A DNA stretch of 18,487 bases from Suilimivivens sp964393865 (lineage in GTDB: Bacteria; Bacillota; Clostridia; Lachnospirales; Lachnospiraceae): NCBI GenBank assembly GCA_964393865.1, contig CAYMUW010000047.1, positions 1-18,487 of the forward strand. The letters are read 5' to 3'. The first letter of the stretch is position 1; each line of letters begins with the position of its first letter. This document shows, in pieces, positions 1-7,524 of the stretch. The notes under the pieces were generated by a model. That model saw nothing but the letters and a program-made list of their open reading frames with translations. It ran no database searches and was not told the origin of the DNA. A program made the position numbers and the translations under genes.

Positions 1-1
1 G

Positions 2-2137
2 TCGACACCTGCAGCAACACCTGGTGAAGATAAGGAAATTGCTGGTGAAGAACCTACACCCACAGCAACACCTGAAGCAGATGCATCAGAGGAAGAATCG
101 AAAACTGCAGCGGAGTTATTGGAAGAAATAAATGAAATAGTTGATGATTATTCTATTTATACAAACGAATTGGACCTTAACGGCCATATGCAGGGGGATA
201 TTGCAGCAGCAGTTTTGAATGTAAACAAGAATGAAGTGGGAAGCGATGAAGTATATGATAAAACCGCTCAGGACTGTTATATAGGCGAAATAAATATTAG
301 TGATGGAGGAGTTCTGGATTTTGGAGATGCAACTGGAGAAGTTCTTTTGGATAATAAAGTTGTTTATACAGATGAAGACGGTAATGAATATTATAAATAT
401 ACCTACACGGATGCAAATGGTGATTATCTGACCACGTATAAAGATAAAAATGGAAAGGTATATACGGCTGCCGCTGGACGTATTTTGGTTGTAAAGCTGG
501 ATGAAGACGGGACGGAAACTGTATTTTATATGCAAAAGAGTGACGGAAAGGTTGATGAAGACGGAAATCTGGATTTGGACGTTTCGGACGGAAATCTTGA
601 TATTGAAGGCAACCTCGGAACTATAGGAGCATTGGCACTGGAACTTTTGGAAAAGGAAAATACAGAGGGAACTGAAGTTGATACAAGTATGTCAAATGAA
701 AATAACCAAAAGGCAATTATAAATACAACAGGCAGTGTTGCAGAGGTTACTGTTGTAAATATTTCCTTAGGACAGTCAGGGAATACAACCTATATTGGTG
801 AGAACAGTTCAAATAGTAATGCCGCAGATAAGATTCAGATTTATACCAATGATGATCAGATATGTATAATAAATGTAAATATCACTGATTCAACAAAGGA
901 TACGGTTATTGATTTATACAAATACAGCATTAACGGAATTGGGTCAGATGTTGATTCCAGCAGTGAATTAGCACAGAAATATGCTGATAAGATAGTTTGG
1001 AACTTTGGAAATTATTCTGGTACAATTAATATTTCGGGCAGCTTTTTAGGAAAAATTATAGCTCCCTTTGCTAAGATAATATCTTATGCAACAAGTACTG
1101 GTTCAGCAGTATCTAAGGAATTTGAAGTTAATACTGGAGAGTGGCACTCGGTGTCAACGCCGACGCCAACGCCGGAGCAGACGCCGGAGCAGACGCCGGA
1201 GCAGACGCCGGAGCAGACGCCGGAGCAGACACCGGAGCAGACGCCGGAGCAGACGCCGGAGCAGACACCTACAGCAACACCGGAGCAGACACCTACAGCN
1301 NNNNNNNNNNNNNNNNNNNNNNNNNNNNNNNNNNNNNNNNNNNNNNNNNNNNNNNNNNNNNNNNNNNNNNNNNNNNNNNNNNNNNNNNNNNNNNNNNNNA
1401 ACACCGGAGCCGACACCGACAGCAACACCGGAGCCGACACCGACAGCAACACCGGAGCCGACACCGACAGCAACACCGACAGCGACACCTACGGCAACGC
1501 CGGAGAGTACGCCTACACCTACACCGGAGAGTACGCCTACACCTACACCGGAAAGTTCGCCTACACCTACACCGGAGAGTACACCTACACCGGAAAGTAC
1601 GCCTGAACCTACACCGGAAAGTACACCTACACCTACACCGGAGAGTACACCTACACCGGAAAGTACGCCTGAACCTACACNNNNNNNNNNNNNNNNNNNN
1701 NNNNNNNNNNNNNNNNNNNNNNNNNNNNNNNNNNNNNNNNNNNNNNNNNNNNNNNNNNNNNNNNNNNNNNNNNNNNNNNNCCTACACCTACACCGGAGAG
1801 TACACCTACACCGGAAAGTACGCCTGAACCTACACCGGAGAGTACGCCTGAATCTACACCGGAAAGTACGCCTACACCTACACCGGAAATTATTACATCT
1901 ACACCGGGACCTACTCCTACTACAGAGGTATTGGGAGCAAGAAGGATTGAGGAAGGTGGTACCGGAGCAGCAGTTCTGGGAGCAAGAAGAGGTTCCAATT
2001 ATGCAGTGCTTGGTAAGAGAAGGCAGCCTTCAACTGGTGACAGTATGGCAATGATGGTATGGATCATGGCACTTGCGGTAGCAATTGGCGGAGCATTGAC
2101 ATCAATGATTATGTTGCACCATAATAAAAGAAAATAA
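2..2137 (+). CDS. Choice-of-anchor A family cell-wall surface protein, 5'-partial, frame broken by two assembly gaps
   Basis: A secreted, wall-anchored protein, probably an adhesin. The reading frame is open from base 2, so the N-terminus lies left of the window. In order: a short Thr/Pro/Glu linker; a globular part at about 140-1140 that begins YSIYTNELDLNG and ends with SGSFLGKIIAPFAKI and then GEWHS, the pattern of the choice-of-anchor A domain (TIGR04215-like); a Pro/Thr/Glu repeat stalk; three VLGxRR motifs; PSTGD (2027-2041); a hydrophobic segment; and a basic tail ending HHNKRK. That tail is a sortase-type sorting signal. The coding frame is frame 2 up to 1299, frame 3 at 1401-1680, and frame 2 again from 1781. 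The frame changes only at the two 100-N runs, so this looks like arbitrary gap length and not a true frameshift. Domain call fairly sure; ligand unknown. Confidence 0.8.
1300..1399. other. Assembly gap (100 N) inside the repeat stalk
   Basis: Exactly 100 N, a typical placeholder for a gap of unknown size. The codon is split gc|a across it, which would give Ala in the TPTATPE pattern if the missing length is a multiple of three. The placeholder length is not, which explains the frame change. Confidence 0.95.
1681..1780. other. Assembly gap (100 N) inside the repeat stalk
   Basis: A second run of exactly 100 N in the 24-nt repeats. The upstream segment ends on the first base of a codon, and the downstream segment begins with a complete Pro codon. 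The true missing length should therefore leave remainder 2 when divided by 3. Confidence 0.95.
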
Positions 2138-2150
2138 TATATAATGAGTA

Positions 2151-2182
2151 GAAACAGCAGTGGAAAATTCCGCTGCTGTTTC
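2151..2182 (+). terminator. Hairpin terminator after the surface protein gene
   Basis: A 13-bp stem, GAAACAGCAGTGG against CCGCTGCTGTTTC with one G-U pair, closes a 6-nt AAAATT loop 13 nt past the stop codon. The tail is only weakly T-rich, so termination efficiency is uncertain, but the hairpin itself is clear. Confidence 0.65.
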
Positions 2183-2198
2183 TATGTGCGCCTATACT

Positions 2199-2253
2199 GG
2201 GGACACCGATTTTTACTCTTTAGGACGGTCCTAAATGGATAAAAATTGGTGTC
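2199..2253. repeat. REP-like imperfect palindrome
   Basis: GACACCGATTTTTA...TAGGAC (2202-2226) is mirrored by GTCCTA...TAAAAATTGGTGTC (2228-2253), giving a near-continuous hairpin about 52 nt long centred on base 2227, preceded by GG. The ends have the GGGGACA-type motif often seen next to IS200/RAYT-style transposases in clostridia, but no transposase is present here. It is not followed by a T-run, so it does not look like a simple terminator. Assignment to a REP or MITE family is inference. Confidence 0.55.
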
Positions 2254-2369
2254 TATGACAGAAGCTGAAGCTGGTGGATTTATTACAAAGACCATTGCAG
2301 AACTGGAGGCTTGCGAGTAAATGAATATAGTATTTACACCTACTGCATGGGAGCAATACTGATTATAGC
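2254..2369. other. Non-coding spacer, possible gene scrap
   Basis: This part of the 308-nt gap between genes holds only a 21-codon open frame, ATG at 2255 to TAA at 2320, with no ribosome binding site. Its start abuts the palindrome. It could be a decayed 3' end of a lost gene or chance. I see no riboswitch or RNA gene. Confidence 0.3.
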
Positions 2370-2398
2370 TTGAAATATCGACTTATTCAAGGTATACT
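2370..2398 (+). promoter_or_regulatory. Sigma-A promoter for the lipoprotein/membrane protein pair
   Basis: TTGAAA (2370-2375), a 17-nt spacer and TATACT (2393-2398). The predicted transcript start, near 2405, lies after the upstream ATG at 2404, so the lipoprotein must start at 2446 or 2449. Confidence 0.7.
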
Positions 2399-2445
2399 TA
2401 AAGATGGGTATGGGATTAAAATACTATTTTCTAGAGAGGGAAGTT

Positions 2446-3075
2446 ATGATGGGTAAGAAGAAATTAGCAATCGTTTTAGCATTGGTATTCATGTTGGGAA
2501 TCATCTCAAGCTGTGGTAAGCAAAGCGAGGAAAGCCTGCCGGAGGAGAGTGCAATAGTTGAGACCGAAGATGTACAGGAAGATAATGCGGACGTGGAGAC
2601 GGCGGATGATGTGGAAGAGGAGATAGACGAGACACCGATCACCTTTGCGGATGCAGATTTGCTATGGGCGCTGCCTGCGGGATTTGTGGCGCTTGAGGGA
2701 GAAGAGGGTGTATATGTACCGAAGTCTTATCCCAAAGACACATCGACGATAACCTATGTTATTGGTGAAAGTGATATTGATATTTCTACCGTTCCTAAGG
2801 ATGAATTTGAACAGATGATGGAAGAGGACTATTTGAATACATATGGGGATCAGGTGGACATCAAAATCAGTAATTATGAGAAGGGGAGCTTAAATGGACG
2901 AAATACTCTGCGGATTGATATGGAGTATGAATTTAAGGGAACCGATTATGAGCAGATTGAGTTTATGATTTTTAATGGGGATGAATCTCATATTATTAAT
3001 TTTTTGCAGGAAAAAGGCGGAAAATGGATGGATGGCTTTGAGGACAGTATTGCTTCCATGACTTTTGCTCAGTAA
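2446..3075 (+). CDS. Secreted lipoprotein, unknown function
   Basis: A 209-residue lipoprotein expected on the outer face of the membrane. The N-terminus has KKK, a hydrophobic core and the lipobox IISSC, with the lipidated Cys at about residue 23. A low-complexity acidic Glu/Asp/Ser linker (about residues 27-65) follows, then a compact alpha/beta domain running to the end. That domain has YVIGESDIDI and, near the C-terminus, a tract with IEFMIFNGDESHIINF, loosely reminiscent of PsbP/DcrB-like folds; this comparison is weak. GAGG lies 6 nt before ATG 2446; ATG 2449 is equally possible. The in-frame ATG 2404 is excluded by the promoter position. The next gene follows 25 nt later and is probably co-transcribed. 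Confidence 0.85.
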   Translation: MMGKKKLAIVLALVFMLGIISSCGKQSEESLPEESAIVETEDVQEDNADVETADDVEEEIDETPITFADADLLWALPAGFVALEGEEGVYVPKSYPKDTSTITYVIGESDIDISTVPKDEFEQMMEEDYLNTYGDQVDIKISNYEKGSLNGRNTLRIDMEYEFKGTDYEQIEFMIFNGDESHIINFLQEKGGKWMDGFEDSIASMTFAQ

Positions 3076-3100
3076 GTGGAATAATTAAATGGGGTTTAAT

Positions 3101-4300
3101 ATGAAGGAACGGTCTATAGACAGAATTTTATCCGGAAAAGTGAAAATCGGGAAGCTGTCTTTTCAAGTAGTAGATTTGGTATTTATTTTATGTTTGTTTG
3201 CTTTTGGCTTTATGATCAGATGGAAGCTGATGCCTATCGAATCTGCAGACTATTGGGGATTTTTGAAGGACTGGATGCAGCAGATCAGAGAAGGCGGCGG
3301 ATATCGTTCACTGGGGCATCAGATATCGAATTATACATCTCCGTACATGTATATCATGTGTTTGTTGTCATATCTCAGTGATAATGATTTGTATGCGCTG
3401 AAGATGGTATCAATTTTGTTTGATTATGCAGCATCTATTGCTGTTTTTCTGATTGTTTTTCAGCTTAGCAGGAATATCCGTAAATCGATATTGGGCATGG
3501 CGGCGCTTTTGCTTTCACCTACAGTAATATTGGATAGTGCATATTGGTGTCAATGCGATATTATATATACTACTTTTATTCTTTATGCATTATATTGCTT
3601 CTTTAAGGATAACAGTAAATGGTGTATGATCTTTTTGGGAATATCCTTTGCGTTTAAGCTGCAGGCGCTTTTTATTGTACCGTTTTTGATCATTATGTGG
3701 CTGAAAAGACGGACGGTTAAGCTGGCGCATTTTATCTGGCTGCCGGTTATTTATGTGATTAGTGAATTACCGGCATGGCTGCTGGGAAGAGATTTTAAAG
3801 AGTTGATGCTTATTTATTTTGACCAGTCCGGCTATTATCCATGGGGAACCTTGGAATATCCTAATATCTATGCACTTTTGGGAGAAGCGATGCCCGATAT
3901 GCGTCATGCAGCCGAGGTCAGCTCAGCGGGCGTGTTTATGACCATCATACTCATAGGAGGGCTTGCATATTACCTGTATACCAGGGATGTGAATATGACC
4001 GGTGAACTGATGATTACGCTTGCGCTGTTTTCGGTGGCGCTGATTGTGTATTGCTTACCGCATATGCATGACAGATATGGTTTTCTTGTGGATTTGCTGG
4101 CAGTGATTTATGGTGTTATGAATGTGAAAAAGCTGCCTGTTATGTGTGGATACTTCGTAGTGTCTGTTTTGACATTTATGCCTTATTTGATAGCAGTACA
4201 TATAGTGCCGTTGCAGTATTTGGCACTGGCAATGCTTGGATTGCTGATTTATGTAGGATATGACCTGTACCGTCAGATTAGAGACAATAGTCTGGCATGA
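3101..4300 (+). CDS. Gpi18-like GT-C mannosyltransferase-related membrane protein
   Basis: A polytopic membrane protein of 399 residues with about ten hydrophobic segments. Motifs fit the COG5542/Gpi18-like GT-C glycosyltransferases: an acidic ESADYWGFLKDW in the first external loop (Asp50), YWCQCDIIYTTF (about 148-159, equivalent to the family's W-G-Q-x-D), FAFKLQALFIVPF (about 183-195) and LPHMHDRYGF (about 319-328, equivalent to LPRMHERY). These enzymes use polyprenyl-phosphate sugars on the outer membrane face; the acceptor here is unknown. The chosen start has GGGG 6 nt upstream; ATG 3089 is an alternative. It follows a lipoprotein in the same direction and ends 4 nt from the stop of the convergent PMT gene, so two unrelated glycosyltransferase types sit tail to tail. 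Confidence 0.75.
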   Translation: MKERSIDRILSGKVKIGKLSFQVVDLVFILCLFAFGFMIRWKLMPIESADYWGFLKDWMQQIREGGGYRSLGHQISNYTSPYMYIMCLLSYLSDNDLYALKMVSILFDYAASIAVFLIVFQLSRNIRKSILGMAALLLSPTVILDSAYWCQCDIIYTTFILYALYCFFKDNSKWCMIFLGISFAFKLQALFIVPFLIIMWLKRRTVKLAHFIWLPVIYVISELPAWLLGRDFKELMLIYFDQSGYYPWGTLEYPNIYALLGEAMPDMRHAAEVSSAGVFMTIILIGGLAYYLYTRDVNMTGELMITLALFSVALIVYCLPHMHDRYGFLVDLLAVIYGVMNVKKLPVMCGYFVVSVLTFMPYLIAVHIVPLQYLALAMLGLLIYVGYDLYRQIRDNSLA

Positions 4301-4304
4301 TAAT

Positions 4305-5990
4305 TTACAGAACCAGTATCCAATCCTTTAACCATCTAAGGCGCAGTCCCCATTCTCTATATATGGGCAGACCGGAAATAACAGGGAAGAATAAGAAGAA
4401 GCAGAGTATGGCCATTACCAGATAGGTGGTAATGGCTTTTTTGCCCCATGAAAAATGATCTTTAATCTGCTGCATGGTGTATGCCATTATGAGCATGACA
4501 AAGATAATAGCAGGGAAATAATGGTAAATAAAAGTGATGCGTCCAACAGACATCCATGGGATGTACTGTGCAAGGTATGCGATACACAAAAACCCTGCCT
4601 TTTTGTCCCGCTTGCCGATCCAGCGGTAGAAGACATAGAGGACGCAGGGAATGCCTACCCACCAAATGGCAGGATTGCCCATACAGCTTACGGCGCTTAC
4701 GTCCGTTGCATTCACCGCATCGTTGGCATACAGGAGAGGCATCCAGATTACCGGCCATTCATAAAACGGCGAACTGTAGTAATGCTCCGCAACCAGAGTG
4801 GAATGATAGTTGAACATGTACATAGTACCCTGAATGGTCTTGTCGATCAGGTTCTTATACGGCGTATAACCCACTACCGGAATAAAGCAGAGGGTGTAAA
4901 GGATAATGGGAATAGCAATAAAGAATACACAGCAAAATGCGAACAGCTTTCCAACCTGTTTCTTAGGAAAATGCAGGATGGTGTGCCAGATGAAAAGAAC
5001 GGCAAGGCCGATTCCGGCATAAATGCCGGTCCACTTGGTGGCAATGCCGAAGGCCATGCTGATGCCTGAAAGTGCAAGCGGAAGATAAATATCCTTAGGC
5101 AGAAAGCTGTCCTTGACAGAGGCCCTGGTTTTTCGGTATTCATGATCCTTCTGCAGATATTGATACATATAATAATACATCAAAAGAATGAAGAAGGCCG
5201 CAAAGATATCAATGGTTGCAATTCTGGACAGGGTATAATGCATACAGTCAAAGGCCAGCAGCAAAGAAGCGGCAGTGGCAATATAGGTATCCTTAAAAAG
5301 CTTTTTGGCAAACAGGTATATTAACGGGATAATCAGGATACCGAAAACCGCTGCCATAAAGCGCCAGCCGAAGGGGTTCATGCCGAACATGAGAATTCCC
5401 AGAGACAGCAAAATCTTTCCAAAATGAGGATGGGTGACCTCATAAGTTACCAGTCCATGCAGAAATTCATAAGCTGTACGACCATGATATACCTCATCAA
5501 ACATGGTTCCGGTCATATAGGTTTTTACGTCGGGAAACATATCCTGCTCATCAAACAGTTCGGGATAATCTTTTGAATTGACGGGGGTTAAAATGCTGCC
5601 GTCAGGAGCCAGCACTACCAGTTCATTCAAAACTGCCTGCTCATCGGTACATACGATGCCCAGGTATCTGAGATTATAATTAATGTCTATCTGGTTCCAT
5701 GCAAAAACGGATTCCGCAACGGCTTCACCGTTAATGATTTCCCATGAGCCGGTGACCTCATTATAAGTAGAAATCGATAGATGTCTGGTGTTCAGATTTC
5801 CCAGAAAGATGGAAATGGAGGTAACATCGGTATACTCTCCGAAATCAAGTACAATATCCCGGTTTTCTGCGGTGGCAGTATAATAAGACTCCGGTGCATA
5901 TGTATTTCCCAGTCTGAAAAAGACAAGTACTGCAAACACTGCAGTCACAATTCCCATACAAATATAATCTTTTTTACTCATTTTAGTCAT
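4305..5990 (-). CDS. PMT-family phospholipid-dependent glycosyltransferase
   Basis: An integral membrane GT39/PMT-type protein of 561 residues, expected to move a sugar from a polyprenyl-phosphate donor to an extracytoplasmic acceptor. After one membrane segment (about 10-27) comes a roughly 130-residue beta-rich external stretch, then the family signature FDEVYHGRTAYEFLHG (about 164-179, Asp165-Glu166 putative catalytic pair) and HPHFGK (187-192, family HPPLGK). Multiple membrane spans follow, and the C-terminal part, with FIYHYFPAI and then SGLPIYREW, resembles the PMT 4-TM domain. The region between residues 35 and 130 resembles a discoidin-type insertion and is longer than in typical PMTs. 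ATG 5990 has GGAGG 6 nt upstream. Transcription is from its own promoter, divergent from enolase. Confidence 0.85.
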   Translation of the reverse strand: MTKMSKKDYICMGIVTAVFAVLVFFRLGNTYAPESYYTATAENRDIVLDFGEYTDVTSISIFLGNLNTRHLSISTYNEVTGSWEIINGEAVAESVFAWNQIDINYNLRYLGIVCTDEQAVLNELVVLAPDGSILTPVNSKDYPELFDEQDMFPDVKTYMTGTMFDEVYHGRTAYEFLHGLVTYEVTHPHFGKILLSLGILMFGMNPFGWRFMAAVFGILIIPLIYLFAKKLFKDTYIATAASLLLAFDCMHYTLSRIATIDIFAAFFILLMYYYMYQYLQKDHEYRKTRASVKDSFLPKDIYLPLALSGISMAFGIATKWTGIYAGIGLAVLFIWHTILHFPKKQVGKLFAFCCVFFIAIPIILYTLCFIPVVGYTPYKNLIDKTIQGTMYMFNYHSTLVAEHYYSSPFYEWPVIWMPLLYANDAVNATDVSAVSCMGNPAIWWVGIPCVLYVFYRWIGKRDKKAGFLCIAYLAQYIPWMSVGRITFIYHYFPAIIFVMLIMAYTMQQIKDHFSWGKKAITTYLVMAILCFFLFFPVISGLPIYREWGLRLRWLKDWILVL

Positions 5991-6030
5991 ATCCGGCCTC
6001 CGCGCGTCTTCGCAAATACTTCATAAATTC

Positions 6031-6059
6031 AGTATATCAATTTGTGAAAAAGGATACAA
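6031..6059 (-). promoter_or_regulatory. Promoter of the PMT gene
   Basis: On the minus strand: TTGTAT (6059-6054), a 17-nt spacer and TATACT (6036-6031), with a TG one base before the -10, i.e. an extended -10. It would give a leader of about 35 nt containing the GGAGG site. It overlaps the likely enolase promoter. Confidence 0.55.
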
Positions 6060-6069
6060 TAGTTATAAA
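6042..6069 (+). promoter_or_regulatory. Candidate enolase promoter
   Basis: TTGTGA (6042-6047), a 16-nt spacer and TATAAA (6064-6069), giving a short leader with AAGGAGG at 6082-6088. TACAAT at 6055-6060 is an alternative -10 but lacks a good -35. A promoter is expected here because the neighbouring gene is divergent; the exact boxes are tentative. Confidence 0.4.
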
Positions 6070-6094
6070 ACTTTTTTGTCCAAGGAGGCATAGC

Positions 6095-7414
6095 ATGAAA
6101 ACATATATGCAGATTACCAATATACATGGAAGGGAGATTTTGGATTCCAGAGGAAATCCTACCGTAGAAGCGGAGGTTACCCTGACGGATACCATGACAG
6201 GAAAACGATATGCGGGAAAGGCTTCCGTGCCTTCCGGCGCAAGTACCGGCAGATTTGAGGCGGTAGAGCTTAGGGATGCACAGACGAGATATTTTGGGCT
6301 GGGTGTAACCAAGGCAGTAGCCAATGTAAATACCAAAATCAAAGAGGCAATCTATGGAAGGAACGGCTTAAACCAGATTGAAATTGACCGTATTTTGATT
6401 GAAACCGACGGAACCGATAATAAGGAAAATCTTGGAGCCAATGCCACCTTAGCGGTATCCATGGCTGTTGCAAGGGCGGCCGCAAAGTCGCTTGGCATTC
6501 CTTTGTATCAGTATTTGGGCGGCGCCTATACCAGATTGATGCCGGTTCCCATGATGAACATTTTAAACGGTGGAAGACATGCGGCAAATACGGTGGATTT
6601 TCAGGAATTTATGATTATGCCGGTGCAGGCGGAAAGCTTTGCGGACGGGCTTCGGATTTGTGCGGAAATTTATCATTTCCTGAAAAAGCTATTGGAGGAA
6701 AAGCATCTGGCTGCCAGCGTAGGAGATGAGGGCGGTTTTGCACCGGACCTTCCTGATGCGGAAGCGGTTCTTGATTTGATTGTGGCGGCAATTGAAAAAA
6801 GTAATTATTTTCCAGGACAGGATATCAAAATTGCTCTTGACGTGGCTTCCAGTGAATTATACAATGAAAAAACAGGTATGTATCACTTCCCCGGTGAAAG
6901 CTCTTTGAAGGGAAAAGAGATTGTGCGTGATACTTCGGAAATGATTGCATATTATGAAGACTTGATTTCCAAATATCCCATTCTTTCCATCGAGGATGGA
7001 CTGGCTGAGGATGATTGGGATGGATGGAAGCATCTGACGCAGAGATTAGGCGACAAGATCCAGCTGGTAGGGGACGACTTGTTTGTAACCAATACCAAAA
7101 GACTGGATGCGGGCATTAAGCTTCATGTTGCAAATGCAATTCTTGTTAAGGTCAACCAGATCGGTACAGTATCAGAAGCTATGGAAGCAATTGAAATGGC
7201 GCAGAAAAACGGATATAAGGCAGTGGTTTCACACAGGTCAGGTGAAACGGAGGATACCTTTATCGCAGATTTGGCTGTGGCAGTAAATGCCGGGCAGATT
7301 AAGACAGGTGCGCCCTGCAGAAGTGACCGTGTGGCAAAGTATAATCAGCTTTTGAGGATAGAGGAGGAGCTTGGAAGCGTAGCAGCGTACAAGGAGCCCT
7401 TCAATAAAATTTAA
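6095..7414 (+). CDS. eno: Enolase (phosphopyruvate hydratase)
   Basis: Glycolytic enzyme converting 2-phosphoglycerate to phosphoenolpyruvate, cytoplasmic and Mg-dependent. The 439-residue length is normal for bacterial enolases. Visible signatures are HGREILDSRGNPTVE near the N-terminus, the mobile loop SGAST, NGGRHAANTVDFQEFMI, GDEGGFAP (Glu212), metal ligands Asp249, Glu300 (SIEDGLAEDDW) and Asp327 (VGDDLFVTN), catalytic Lys352 (VKVNQIGT), SHRSGETED (380-388) and Lys403 (QIKTGAPCRSDR). The start at 6095 has AAGGAGG 6 nt upstream and matches the usual enolase N-terminus; the open frame extends to 6044 but that part is not conserved-looking. No strong terminator follows, so read-through into the lysozyme gene is possible. 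Confidence 0.98.
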   Translation: MKTYMQITNIHGREILDSRGNPTVEAEVTLTDTMTGKRYAGKASVPSGASTGRFEAVELRDAQTRYFGLGVTKAVANVNTKIKEAIYGRNGLNQIEIDRILIETDGTDNKENLGANATLAVSMAVARAAAKSLGIPLYQYLGGAYTRLMPVPMMNILNGGRHAANTVDFQEFMIMPVQAESFADGLRICAEIYHFLKKLLEEKHLAASVGDEGGFAPDLPDAEAVLDLIVAAIEKSNYFPGQDIKIALDVASSELYNEKTGMYHFPGESSLKGKEIVRDTSEMIAYYEDLISKYPILSIEDGLAEDDWDGWKHLTQRLGDKIQLVGDDLFVTNTKRLDAGIKLHVANAILVKVNQIGTVSEAMEAIEMAQKNGYKAVVSHRSGETEDTFIADLAVAVNAGQIKTGAPCRSDRVAKYNQLLRIEEELGSVAAYKEPFNKI

Positions 7415-7524
7415 AGGCATGCGGAAGCGGATTGTATAGGTGAGACGGTAGACGAGACGGGAAACGTAGGGGATTAAGGGCCGGTTAAGGCCAGGAGAAC
7501 GAGAGAAAAGAGAGGAAAGTACGG

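Larger units (their letters stand above)
1157..1885 (+). repeat. Pro/Thr-rich stalk: tandem 12-nt and 24-nt coding repeats
   Basis: Tandem repeats in distinct blocks. First come about nine visible copies of a 12-nt unit coding TPEQ. Next, after the first gap, come 24-nt units coding TPEPTPTA. Then come 24-nt units mixing PESTPTPT and PESTPEPT. All units are multiples of 12 nt, so copy-number change keeps the frame. Such stalks hold the globular domain away from the peptidoglycan. The blocks are near-identical internally but differ from each other, which suggests local expansion by slippage or recombination. The true length cannot be known because two gaps fall inside. Confidence 0.9.

Noticed and set aside
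1400..1885. CRISPR array or satellite DNA
   Set aside because: The repeats are contiguous 12/24-nt coding units with no unique spacers and preserve a Pro/Thr reading frame.
1086..2054. Arg/His-rich open frames reading through the stalk and gaps
   Set aside because: Out-of-frame readings of the Pro/Thr repeats (RRRSRRRS, HLHRRV) made continuous only by the N runs; the globular domain and the sorting signal lie in the Pro/Thr frame.
1931..2137. Independent 68-residue protein
   Set aside because: It is the C-terminal anchor of the surface protein; the same frame is open upstream into the stalk, and there is no ribosome binding site at 1931.
4455..5069. Plus-strand open frame inside the PMT gene
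   Set aside because: Shadow of the minus-strand PMT coding sequence, which has clear family motifs; the shadow product has none.
7415..7524. Promoter or terminator between eno and the lysozyme
   Set aside because: Only a TTAAAG...GTATAG pair and a short GGCC dyad are visible; neither is strong enough to call.
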